This document shows positions 10,153-21,475 of a stretch of DNA of 64,000 bases, in pieces. Below the pieces are notes generated by a model. It was not told the DNA's origin. It did no database searches and saw nothing but the letters and a program-made list of their open reading frames with translations. The stretch covers positions 2,546,001 to 2,610,000 of the forward strand of contig NC_080561.1 in assembly GCF_030253575.1 (NCBI RefSeq). The letters are read 5' to 3'. The translations under genes were made by a program, and so were the position numbers. The first letter of the stretch is position 1; each line of letters begins with the position of its first letter. The stretch comes from Rhododendron vialii. Its lineage: Eukaryota; Streptophyta; Magnoliopsida; Ericales; Ericaceae.

Positions 10153-13100
10153 ATGGCAGATGTTATTCGACTATCATTCAATCCGCTTCGCTTCGCTTCT
10201 TCGTCTTCTGTCCTAACCTCCTTCTCGTCCTCCTTGAATTCTCTCCAACCGGGTCTCCCTTCCAATCAGAAATCCTGTACGAGGGTTTTATCTTCTGCTG
10301 GTGCTGCTCATCATACTTCTGCTACTGGAATTAGTACTCTCTTTGCCTTCAGACCCACTAAGAGTTTCGATTCTTTCAAGGTAAAAATCCAATCTTTTCG
10401 TCAATATTTACTTGTGTTTTTGGGTAATGTAAAGAGAAGCTTCAAAGGATTGACAATAGGGTTTAATTAAAGTTCACAATTGAAGGGAAGACACTGAAAT
10501 CAACAATGCAAAGTTATTGAATTTTCATGGTTAGAGTATACATGTTTTTAGGTTTTTAATAGGTGGGAAAAACTGCTGCTGGGAAAGAAAGTTACTCTTT
10601 TTGTACTTTGCTAGCAACCAAACAGGTTTTAGGATTTAGGGTTTTCCTTTTTGGTGAAATTAAGAGGACCCATTTGCCGAAATTGAGCGATTTTGGATAC
10701 TAGATTGCAGTTAGGTATTCTTGTTTGGAGGTTGAGATGAAAATTGAAAGTTTGTTTAAGATGCTTGCTTATGTGCCAGAAGTTGATTTCATTGATTTTA
10801 ATGAATTTACACAAGATCACCCACGCTTGTGTTGCTTAATATAATGTAAAGTTCAAATGGGATTGAGAATTCACCTCTCTCAAATAGGTGGTTTTCTACT
10901 CTTGTTGAAGGGACTGGGAAGATATTGGCTTATCTCAGTAGCATTTAGGAGCTTTAGTTGAGTGGTTCATGTAAAATTTTCAGTTCCTAAATCTCTCTCA
11001 TTTAGTTGGGTGGTAATAGCAGAGTGCTTATGTAAAACCAATATGTCTCTGTGGTTGCATTACACCAATAGGTTTTGCAAAATTTTAAACAATTTCAAGT
11101 CTCTGGCCTCTACCGTTGTGCTACAACTGTCACATCATTTACACCCTGAATCGCCCCCCGTCATCACAACTGTTACAGCTATGGCAACCTCTGTCGCTAT
11201 TTAGATTCGTGCTTTTGATAAGAGAAATTTTTTGGTATCTTGTAATGCTCTGTATTCTGTTAGATTTTATGCATATGAATCGTATGTTGGGTTTGTGAAG
11301 ACTGAAGCGTGATTCAGTCTTGGTTTGGCACTTATCTGTACTTGCCTGGTCAGGTCGTGGTGTCCATGGGCGTTGGCCGCAACGGGGGCACGGGCTCAAA
11401 AGCAGCACCCGCGAAACCTAGACAATGGAATTATGATAATTGCTTATGTAAACCCTAGGATACAAGTACATTGGTACATGTAGCCAATGTAATCTATATT
11501 GTTTCTAGTTTCTTCATTGGATACATAGTGAAAACTGGTATGAGGCGTGGATATACCAGTGTTTTAAAAGTCGCAAGGTGCTAGTCTGGCGGAAGAGGGG
11601 CACTTAGTGTTAGGAACATTTGTGAAAGACTGAGTCCGACATCGGATAAAGAGGAAAAGGGGTGGACCTTAATATACAATTGAGAGGCTCACCACTTACA
11701 AAGCTTAGCCTTTTTAAGTGGATATGGATCATTCAATGTATATTGGGTTTGAAGACTCCATGGATACACCCCAACGGATTGGGCCTACGCACATATGGGA
11801 AACCTCAGGCTGATAGACACCCAACACTTAGCGCCTAGAGGCCGACTAGGCAACTGACTAGTCAGCGCTTAGACCGATTTTTATCTAGGCATTGGACCTA
11901 GCCTATCGCCAAGGAGTCAACTAGTTGGCCGCCTAGACAAATTTTTAGAACAGAGGGATATATTGCATAACTGGGGAATCACATTGTGCTGTTTATTTCC
12001 ATTCTTGCTTGATTTATTCTTCGTGCGCTTCTGTGTGTGTGTTGGGTTGAATCTGCAACAACACCAACATTGGGGAGTAGGAGGTGGCTGCTATCATCTG
12101 CAATTCACTTTCACTCATTTACAGAAATTACAGGACTTCTTGGTCTGTCTGAATTTCAAATGTTGTTTGTTGGAGCCCATCTTTATCCATCCTTGATATG
12201 AAGTTTGAGAGTTAGAGTTCCCGCGAAGGTAGTTCTGCAAGTATTTGACACATGACATTTTGTTCTTCTTAGCGGTACCAAAATTAATAAGATTTCAAAC
12301 TCCATCCAACCTATGAAGCAAGGATATGGATACAGGGTGCAGATGCAATACAGATTATATGATACCAAACAGCCTAGAAAAATAGGATATGGGGATAGGA
12401 TATGTTTGAAAAAATATTTCGGTAACTTTCAGTATTGTACCACACAGAATCCCATGAACGGTGAGAAATCATTTTGTTTCTCTAACACAAAATTCTCATC
12501 TTAAATATATGTGATATGTTTCAAAGTATGAACCTGTGGTTGCACCTTAAAGTTTCTTTGTGTCTTTGATGGATAATCACTATAGGTACATGCAACAGTT
12601 GCTGAAACTGACCAGCCTAAATGGTGGGAAAGAAATCCAGGTCCAAACATGGTAGACATTCATTCTACACAGGAATTCTTGAGTGCTTTAAGTCAGGCTG
12701 GAGAGAGACTAGTTATTGTTGAATTTTATGGAACTTGGTGCGCTTCTTGCCGAGCATTATTTCCAAAGGTAACTACTGTTGCATACAGAGCATCTAAAAT
12801 CTTCTCAAAGATGTATGGAACATTTGACGTAATGTGCACAAAGGTTTTGTGTGTTGAGCAACTTTCATAGATATTCATTATTAAAAAAGGAAACACTTGC
12901 AGAGATTATCCTGAGGTAATATGGTGTAAATGCTGAAGAATATATAAGCATTGACTCATTGCATGCCACATGGTAAGGAATATTATAAAGCTGACATATC
13001 ACTTTATCTTATGATTAACCGTGCAAGGATAAAAGTTTCGTTTGGTTGGGTCATACTATGACAGCACTGAGAAGCCACAATAAGAAGTTGCATCCAAATT

Positions 13101-14633
13101 GACGGTATGACTGAACTATATTGAGTGGAAGGCTGAAAACTTATAAGAGTGCATCTCGAAAAATATTTGTGTCATGCTAACCAATGTCGACGCATTGAAG
13201 TCCCAATCTTTGTGGCAGAATGCCAAGCTATAAGCAGTGCACTGGGACAGGTTTAATGGGATCTTTAACAGAGCTGACGGCAATAGATTGTACTTTATAT
13301 GTCATGCTATTTCGGAAATTGTTTTTGGCATTTTGAGACTATTTTGGTCTGATGTATCTTTTGCTGGTTTTGTCAGCTCTGCAGAACTGCCGAGGAGCAC
13401 CCTGAAATTTTGTTCTTGAAAGTGAATTTTGACGAGAACAAGCCAATGTGCAAAAACTTGAATGTAAAGGTGCTTCCTTATTTCCATTTCTATCGTGGAG
13501 CCGATGGACAGCTGGAATCCTTTTCTTGCTCACTGGCTAAGGTTGGTACTTTATTTTGTAAACTTTTCCTCTACTTCTATGCATGTGTGAGTTGGATATA
13601 GAGATATTGGACGAATCAGTAATGAAATTTGGAGGACCATTTGGAGTTGTTTCATAGTATTAACTGAAGCATTCTTTTGATATCAATGATCTCTTTCCAT
13701 TGTGGGGTAGGACTTTTCATTTTTATCTTTGAAGGCCCTTTCGTGATTGGATAATTAAATAAACTAGTGGGCCGAAACAAGTTACTTTGTGCCACCGGTT
13801 TGATTGTTACCTTTTTTTGTATGTATTTCACTGCATTGTCATCGATGTCAACCTTTATATAGCTGATGAAAGCTTAGGTCTTTGGGGGCCTCACATCAAA
13901 ATGAATCACATGTAATTGTACTGATGGTTGAAATTCGGATGCTATTAGACAGCATGTAGAAACATCGTGGCATTAGAAACGTGAAACTCTCTTCTGTTAG
14001 TAGGAATATACACTGGTGGACTGTACATCTGTGTTAGTTATAAAGATTGTTAATTTTGCATCTCATAGTTGGAATTTGTACCACATCGGTTAATTATCAC
14101 GTCGAAAACTAGTATATGAGCATGAACGGCCTCTCCCCTCATTACCAATTGGTTTTGAGTTTGATGCTTTAACATGGTATCAGAGCTAGGTTTTCGAAGG
14201 CTTTTCCCCTTTGTTTGTGCTATAGTTGCACTTTGTTTTGTTGTGATCCGTAGGTTCCATATCCTTTGTTGTCCTCTCCACATGCGAGTTGGGGGTCGTA
14301 CATGCGGTGTTGGAATTTTTCAACATCGGTTAATTATCACTTCGAAAACTAGTATATCAGCATGAGCGGCTTCTCCCCTCATTGCTAATTGATTTTGAGT
14401 TGGATGCTTTAATGCACATATAGAACCTTCTGTGCAAGTGATGCCGTTCATTTTTGTTATGAATAACTTCTTATGCTTCTGAATACTGTTGACAGTTTCA
14501 GAAAATAAAAGACGCCATTATTACGCACAACACTGATCGCTGCAGCATTGGTCCACCCAAGGGTGTCGGAGATCTTAGCCTTGAAACTTCATCTGCTCCA
14601 AAGGACACACAAGTGGGTTCTTCTAAAACATAG
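10153..14633 (+). CDS. Atypical Cys/His-rich thioredoxin (ACHT / thioredoxin-like 2), chloroplastic
   Basis: Exons: 10153-10380, 12586-12768, 13377-13541, 14496-14633. All introns are GT-AG and in phase 0, giving about 237 aa. Residues 1-76 are Ser-rich and Arg-poor in acids, as in a chloroplast transit peptide. The thioredoxin fold follows: [19 protein letters not shown], the redox site WCASC (residues 127-131, in place of WCGPC), then [19 protein letters not shown] and [20 protein letters not shown], the last two being hallmarks of this family. Family members are stromal or thylakoid-associated disulfide reductases that relay oxidation signals, for example to 2-Cys peroxiredoxin. The C-terminus [15 protein letters not shown] fits the thioredoxin-like 2 subgroup. 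I end the CDS by reading through to TAG at 14631. Splicing at 14612 to an open block at about 15081-15206 is a weaker alternative. Intron 1 holds a nested transposon and intron 3 a TRIM. Confidence 0.9.
11557..11955. mobile_element. hAT-like MITE (interrupted by a solo LTR)
   Basis: Ends CAGTGTTTTAAAA and, inverted, CTCTGTTCTAAAAA. Flanked by GGATATAC (11549-11556) and GGATATAT (11956-11963), an 8-bp duplication with one mismatch as expected for hAT elements. Without the inserted LTR it would be about 175 bp. It lies in intron 1 of the thioredoxin-like gene. Confidence 0.75.
11608..11826. mobile_element. Solo LTR inserted in the hAT-like MITE
   Basis: A 219-bp sequence starting TGTTAGGAAC and ending ACCCAACA, with the TGTTAG/CAACA-type borders of LTR retrotransposons. 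It is flanked on both sides by the 5-bp repeat CTTAG (11603-11607 and 11827-11831). No internal retroelement sequence remains, so it is an LTR-LTR recombination product. Confidence 0.8.
14067..14416 (+). mobile_element. TRIM (terminal-repeat retrotransposon in miniature)
   Basis: Two direct repeats of about 108 bp (14067-14174 and 14308-14416) share ACATCGGTTAATTATCAC, GAAAACTAGTATAT and GATGCTTTAA. Directly after the first one is TGGTATCAGAGC (14175-14186), the classic primer binding site matching initiator Met-tRNA. Only about 130 bp lies between the repeats, with no gag or pol. It sits in intron 3 of the thioredoxin-like gene. No clean target-site duplication was seen. Confidence 0.8.
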
Positions 14634-17266
14634 TATTTATTGTGTTCAGGCATTTGTCCATAAATTTGATTCCCGCGTTCATTGTGATCAGAGCTGAACC
14701 ATCATAGTGAGTTTTATTCTAATGTAAATTGGCATTTTCCCCCCCTACTAAAAGGATAATGCTACTGATGCATATTTTGTCATCATTTTTCTAGGTTGTG
14801 ATGTAGTACGTATTCTTCTACTGTCAAAATGATGGGAAGATGAAATTCCAGGATGTCCATGTAACTATACCTTCTCCTTTTTCCTGCTTTTTTATATAAA
14901 GAATTCTCTCTTTGAAATTACTCTGGCGTCGCGAATGATCTTTAAGTCAAATATTGCTTAGTAAATTTGCATTGCTGTTAAAGCCATGGAGTCAAATATT
15001 GCCAAGTAAATCGTAAACAGGATACAATTTTGTGCGTGTTGCATTTGACATCCAATGTTTCAAACCATTTTCATGCCCAGAAAGTGTTACTTTCCGTTGA
15101 TGCTATGTACCCGAGAGAGAAAGATGCGGAGGTCACGAGAATCGGTCCCTTCAGAATAGATAGGGGAAGCCAGTCTGGTCTGCCTTCCATGAGAATATTC
15201 AAATTGTAAGCATGTGGCAAGTTAGTGGTAAGATTGGAATTCTTTTTCTTCAATTGGGATATTCAACAACAGAGTGGTAGATTTTGCCATATTTATTAAG
15301 TGGTCTAAAAGTTTCCTTGAGAAAGTTGGACCATTGAAGTTACATCTCAGGATTCTCTACCACCACACAATCATCCTGCAGCCATATATAAGCACTGCCA
15401 ATTTGTTTACCAGACTTGTTTTCCTTGCCTTCTGGCATACCTCTGCCAACAAAAGCCAATAACAAAGATAGGTGGCCTCAAGCACCTTTCATCCGCTCAA
15501 ATAAGCCTATCTAGCAGCAATAGCACAGGAAGATGATTTAAAATGTGAACGAACTTGGAGAAATAGCAGTTCACATGACCTAACTATGGGGTGTTTGCGA
15601 TAGCTTTTTTCTTAGATATCTGATTGTGGATTCTGCGTCAGGTTCAAGAGAAGCTACGAAGATTAATGTATGTTGCAGTTGTGAATTGTGGACTAAATGT
15701 TATAGAAGATGAAGAGTAGTGTTCGCTGAAAAAGTTGCAAAATAAGATTTTTGCTATGAATTAGTCTATTTTGTCCTTGACCAAGGGGTAATTGTTGGAA
15801 CGAAAAGTAATGTTTTTGTCTTTGTGCTAATCATAGTTTCTCATAATTTATAAAAGTATCAAAATAGCAGAGTCTCAAAAATCAGCTTTTTGGCTTTAAA
15901 ACAACTTGAAAAAAGCTGGTGATGATTAGAAGTTGTTTCTAGAATCTGCAGCAAACACTCCGGTGCAAATTTTTTGAAGTCAGAATTTCATAATTTGTTC
16001 TAAGAAATTTGCACAAATAGGCATTATTAATTCCGACTGCACGATTATTATTTCTCCTTTGGTTCCACAAGTAGTAGTTTTTTTCTCTTTTGAACGCCCA
16101 CAACTAGTAGTTTAGTCTTAACTATTGTGAATTCAGACCCCATTCCACGAACAAAAATAAGTACTCCTATAAATACTTTTTTTCCTGAATTAAAAAGGTG
16201 ATGTATTGTGCGAGAAGGGCATGTCTCGTAAAGCAGAAAATAAGTATTTAAAAAATAAAAACCTTAGCAGAATGGGTTTTTCGTCCATGGAAAGTGTGTT
16301 CGTTTGTTGGATATATACCGGAAATTGGTGGAGACAAACAAAAGCATCATCTGTCAAAACAAAATTCTGATAAAACGATTTTTTTACATTTTTTGTTTAG
16401 AATGGAACTAGGGCAGTGCCTTTCATTCATTGCATTCAGCTACACAATCAATCTCCATACCGCCTCATGTACAATTGATCCAACAATCGAACAGCAACAG
16501 GTATTAGCTTCTACTTACATCCATTTCAAGAGGGCCTTATACACCCATTTGTAGCTGAAACACATTGAAGCTAGGCACCCGAATTTCGCATTTTGGCCTT
16601 GCCGTGTCCTCTTGCCTCATCGCTGCCCCTTCTTTCGCCACCAGCACTCCAGTCACAACCCTCTCATGCCCACAACCACCGGTCCACTGGCCGCCGCATA
16701 AACCATCCCCAAGCTCGGTGCGCTGCCGATTCCATACAAGACCCTTTATAAATCTTTCCTGTCACAGTCTACTAAAGCAGTCCCAGATAGGCAACTACTG
16801 TAGGGAGCATGCATGTGAGCTATTAGCAGCTTCCAAAGCTGCCACAAGAACCGATGACAGGGTATTCGATTAAACTTGATGCATTTCTTGACTATTTCCA
16901 AAATCACTTCCGCGAGCAAAATGGTGGTTTCCAACACCTTAGCTTATTGTTCGGCTTTTTATTTTTGTAGTTTGTGCAACTGTAGCGATCTTTGGATCTT
17001 CTTTTAATGATCTTGTTGCTTTAGTTTTTTGTTTCCGATATGTTATCTGCGACCCCTGTATTTTATATTTTTATTAATGTATCTGCATCTGTTTGTCTTT
17101 TAAAACAAAGAAAAAAGGCTGCCATTTCCAATAACGATTCGCGTTTTTCATGCAAATCACAATACCCACCGGAAAAGTTGGGATTTTTCCGAATTATTTA
17201 CGTTCGGAATTGACCGAGTGCAATGGGTGGAGGTGTGGTGGTAGAGTGCAAGTATGGTTCTAATTT
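14634..17266. other. Intergenic; no gene supported
   Basis: The first few hundred bases are the likely 3' end of the thioredoxin-like gene, including an open block at about 15081-15206 that could be an alternative last exon. The ORF at about 16565-16873 has no motif I recognise and no conserved neighbours. Confidence 0.55.
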
Positions 17267-18434
17267 TGGTGAAGTGATGTTGGCAAATGTGATGAAGAGG
17301 TGGTGTAGATGGTGAAGCAATGGTGGCGGGGGGTGACGTTACCTACGATTGGAGTGTAAGTGGTTAAGTGATGGAGGTGGTGGTAGCGGTAGCAAGATAG
17401 TGGTTAAGTGATGGTGTGTCAATGGTGGTAGTGGCGGTGAAGTAATGACGGTCAAGGTGAAATATTGGAAGTGAGGTGGTGGTAGTGGTGGATATGTGGT
17501 GGGGTTGGGGGATTTGATCGTAGTCTAGGTGGTAAGGTAGTGGTGGTGAATGAATATGAGGGAAGAAGAAGAGACGAGGCGTGGTTGGGAAGAAGGGAGG
17601 AAGAGATGGCACATCTAAATGTTGTATGAAATGCGCCTCAGGAGCAACTAAATGCGCTCCTGGCGCATACAAGTGCGCCCCGGGCGCCCTCTGAAAGCTG
17701 CACAAAGGGCAAACTTCGCCGACTTGCCACAGACACTCCCGAATTCTGATTTGCACGTGGTTTAAACCATTGAAAGGCTTGTTGAGTCTACTTTTTGTCC
17801 AAAATAGTTTGGATTTACAATTATTTTCAATTCAAAGTATTTGATGATTTTATCCTCAAAGGGTCAAAAAATAAGTCATTTTGGAAAAATCCTTATAGAT
17901 CATGCACCCTCATTTTAAGTCAGACGAAAACCTATTATATATCAATAAGTAGAGTTTGCAAAGTACAAAGAGATGGCGGAACCATCGAAGTAATTTTTTT
18001 TTTTTCGATGAAAAGTTGGTCAAAATAAGACTATTTTAAAGATCGTCGGAGCCACAAAGGGTACAAAATATTTGTGCGCCCTTCTACTCATTCTAAGTTT
18101 CATTCGGCACTCACATCCCTAATTCTAACATATTCTTTCATTACTAATGAGTTTCATAGAATTCATTCCACGATTCATCAAAACATACAAAAAGTGTTTC
18201 ATCATCGGAGTTCGCCCAATACTAGAGTACTTATACACTCACTATAGAATCCTACATCACCAAAGTATCACTTGACCACTAAGAATTCCACACCACTACC
18301 ACCACCATTTTAGCACCATGTAGCCCACCAGTACTATCGCCATATGCTCACTACCTCAACCACAATCAATTTACCATTGTAGCTTCACCACCGCCCCCAT
18401 ACCTACACTATCAAAAGGTACGTTTAGAATATTG
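17267..18434. repeat. GGT-rich long repeat, copy A
   Basis: Starts with a GGTGGT/GGTGAAGTGATG-like region, then a block of GCGCC-type words (ATGCGCCTCAGGAGCAAC), then an AT-rich half ending CATTCTAAGTTTCATTC and CACTATCAAAAGGTACGTTTA. The same order of blocks recurs in copies B and C. No protein family is recognised in any frame. Confidence 0.7.
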
Positions 18435-19221
18435 GAGTGCAAGTGAGGTGATGTTGGCGAATGTGATGAACAGGTGGTGTAGATGGCGAAGCGATTGTGG
18501 CGGAGGGGTGACTTTACTATTGGAGTGTAAGTGAGGTGATGAAGGTTGTGTCGCAGCGGAGGTGGTGGTACCGGTAGCAAGATAGTGGTTCTGAGGTTTG
18601 CAGCGGTAGCGAGGTAGAGCGGTGGTGGTCACGTGGTGTCGGTGGCGATGGAGGTGTCGTAATCGTGGTGTTGAAGTAAGGACGTTGGCGGCGAATTAGG
18701 GCATGATGTTATGGTAGAGGTGTGGTGGTTATGTGATGGTGTGCCAATGGTGGTTGTGGCGGTGAAGTAATGACGGTCAATCGGTCATGGACTCATGGTG
18801 AAATGTTGGCAGTGAGGTTATGGCCGTAGTGGTGGATATGTGGTGTGAATGGTGGTGGTTATGTATTAATGGTAATGTTATGTGTACGTAATGTGCCTCA
18901 AGGAGCAACTAAATGCGCCCCTGGCGTATCCAAGTGCGTCTCCGGTGCACTCTGAAAGCTGCATAAAAGGCCGAACTTTGCGGGTTTATTACAGGCACTT
19001 TCGAATTTTGATTTGCGTATGGTTTGAACCATTGAAAAGTTTGTTGAGTCTACTATCTGTCCAAAATGGTACTTTGGATTTAAAATTATTTTCAAGTCAA
19101 AGTATTAGATGACTTTACCCTTGAAGGGTAAAAAAATAAGTCATTTTGGAGAAATCCTTAGATCACCCTCATTTTAAGTCGGACGCAAACCTATTTTATA
19201 TGAAAAAAGAAAATTAAAATC
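18435..19221. repeat. GGT-rich long repeat, copy B (shorter)
   Basis: Matches copy A from GTGATGTTGGCGAATGTGAT onward, including AATGACGGTCAA, the GTGCCTCAAGGAGCAACTAA block and the TAAGTCATTTTGGA block. It lacks the 3' half present in A and C. Confidence 0.7.
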
Positions 19222-20400
19222 GTGGAATTTAATCTTAGTCTAGGTGGTAAGGTAGCGGTAGTGGTAGTGGTGATGGTGAATAAGGATGAGGGAAGAAGAG
19301 GAGACAAGACGTGGTTGGGAAGAAGGGAGGAAGAGATGGCACATCTAAGTGATGTGTGTAATGCGCCTCAGGCGCAACGTATTGCGTCCCGGGCGCATCT
19401 AAGTGCGTTCCGGGCGCACTCTGAAAGCTCGATAACTGGTTAAACTTCGAGGACTTGTCACTGACACTCCACAATTTTGATTTGCGCGTGGTTTGAATCG
19501 TTGAAAAGCTTTTTGAATATAGTTTCTATCCCTGGTGGTTTGGATTTAAAATTAATTTGAAGTTAAAGTACTTGATGAATTTACCTTCATCGGGTCAAAA
19601 AATAAGTTATTTTGGAAAAAACCTTGCATCAACCTTCTTTTAATTGGTTTGAATCGTTGAAAAGCTTTTTGAATATAGTTTCTATCCCTGGTGGTTTGGA
19701 TTTAAAATTAATTTGAAGTTAAAGTACTTGATGATTTTACCTTCATCGGGTCAAAAAATAAGTTATTTTGGAAAAAACCTTGCATCAACCTTCTTTTAAT
19801 TCGGATCAAAGTCTAGTTTATATCAATCACGAGGGTATGCAAATTACTAGAGATGGTGTAATCCAACCATTAAAGTAATATAATTTTATTTGCAAAAGGT
19901 AGGTCGAAAGCATACCAATTTAAAGATCGTTGGAGCCACTTAACCTACATGACGTTTCTGCGCCCTTACTCATTCTATGTTCCATTCTGCACTCACATCC
20001 TAATTCTAATGTACGCTTTCATTACTTAGGAGATTTATGAAATTCCTAGGATTTTTCACACTTTATTAAAGCAGACGTGAAGTGTTTCATTATTAAAGTT
20101 CGTCTAATGTGGGGCTTATACACTGACTAAGCCAAATTCGCAATCGAGACACCATCAAAACTATCACTTGACTACTCCGAATTCCACACCACCACCACCA
20201 CCACCATTTGACCACCCTTAACCCCACCAGTACTGTCTATCACCACCACAACCGCCTCTCTATCAATCCACCACCATCACTTCGCCACAAACTCCACCTT
20301 TATTTCCCAAAAATTATTTCAATATTTTTTTTTTAATATTTGAAATCCCCGCGCCACTTTGCGTACAACCTACACTATCACAACGTACATTTAGAATATT
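19222..20400. repeat. GGT-rich long repeat, copy C, with an internal 156-bp tandem duplication
   Basis: Shares with copy A the CTTAGTCTAGGTGGTAAGG start, the AGAAGGGAGGAAGAGATGGC block, the GCGCCTCAGG block and the far end (CTACACTATCACAACGTAC). Inside, 19489-19644 is repeated almost exactly as 19645-19800. Confidence 0.7.
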
Positions 20401-21475
20401 TTGCAATAGAAAATATTTAAGAATTTTCTTTAAAACAATTTTGGATTGACAATATTTAAGACATAGATTGGAAATTCTAGAATCTACACATTGTGGGTTT
20501 CTTCTTTGTATCGTTTTCATAGTTGATCCAAACAAACTTACATGTCGTTCAAAAAAAAAAAATTGATTTGCATTTGGTTCCGAATTAGTCAATGTATCAC
20601 TCAATTTATGCTATATGCAAATCTAATATGCTCAAAAGCCTAAAATCCTCCGATCCTAAATCTTTGGAATTTTTTTTTTTGAGAGAGAGAGAGACGTCGG
20701 GAATGGAGAGGGGTGGAAAAGTTTCCATTTGGTTTGACGTAGGATCATGATCAAACAATATCTTGCAAAAGAAATGGTGGACTCTTGAAGGAAAAGATGG
20801 CCACGTAAATTGCTTCTATTTCATTCACTCATGTACGATCCAAATCGGATGACTCTTTTTTTATCAAGAAAAAACGGATGACTCCAAAAACTCAATGCTT
20901 CGATTAATCTTAATTAGGACTTAGGAGTATATCTTCTTCTTTTTTTGGTCGATTGCACTCATCAAGAAGCACAAAATAGTTACATTTTGGCCCTCCTTGT
21001 CTAACTTTTTGCAGCCTTTTTATTTAGTTTTTTCTTGTTATTTTCTCTTGATTCTTGAAGTACTAGATTTGAGTCAAATATTTAAATTGTATTATTTTTC
21101 TCGACCAGAGTAATCAGAAAAATATAACAATAAAGATCGAATTTGGAAAAAAATTTCTACAAGACAACAAAAAAGTCGGGATATGTGAATGGACAGACTT
21201 TTTGGTTCTCTTTATCGTTTTTAATATTTGTTCAATTTTATTTAAATTTTTATACTTATTTGATTCCTATCGTTAACATAAACAATGGGATATAGAGAGT
21301 GGACCCAAAAATTGCAGGGGGGGGGGAAAAAAAAAAACCGCCTCCAAAAGCCCGCAAAAGTTCGTTAAGATTGCAACGCGAGACTGGAAGAAATTCCATA
21401 TCCTCCACACTGGACAGGTGGTTAGTCCAAAGTCCAAACATCTAAAAAAATAAGAAAATATTGACTAGCGAGAAG
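20401..21475. other. AT-rich spacer upstream of the methyltransferase gene
   Basis: Long A/T runs and one short GA run (20681-20693). No gene recognised. The promoter of the downstream gene should lie near its right end, but I cannot point to a clear TATA box. Confidence 0.5.

Noticed and set aside
15081..15206. Open block KVLLSVDAMYPREK and onward as a fifth thioredoxin exon
   Set aside because: Possible, but reading through at 14612 to TAG gives a tail length typical of the family; kept only as an alternative.
17364..17756. 130-aa minus-strand ORF with HLYAPGAHLVAP repeats
   Set aside because: Arises from the GGT-rich and GCGCC-rich repeat; reading frames differ among copies A, B and C, so it is not conserved as protein.
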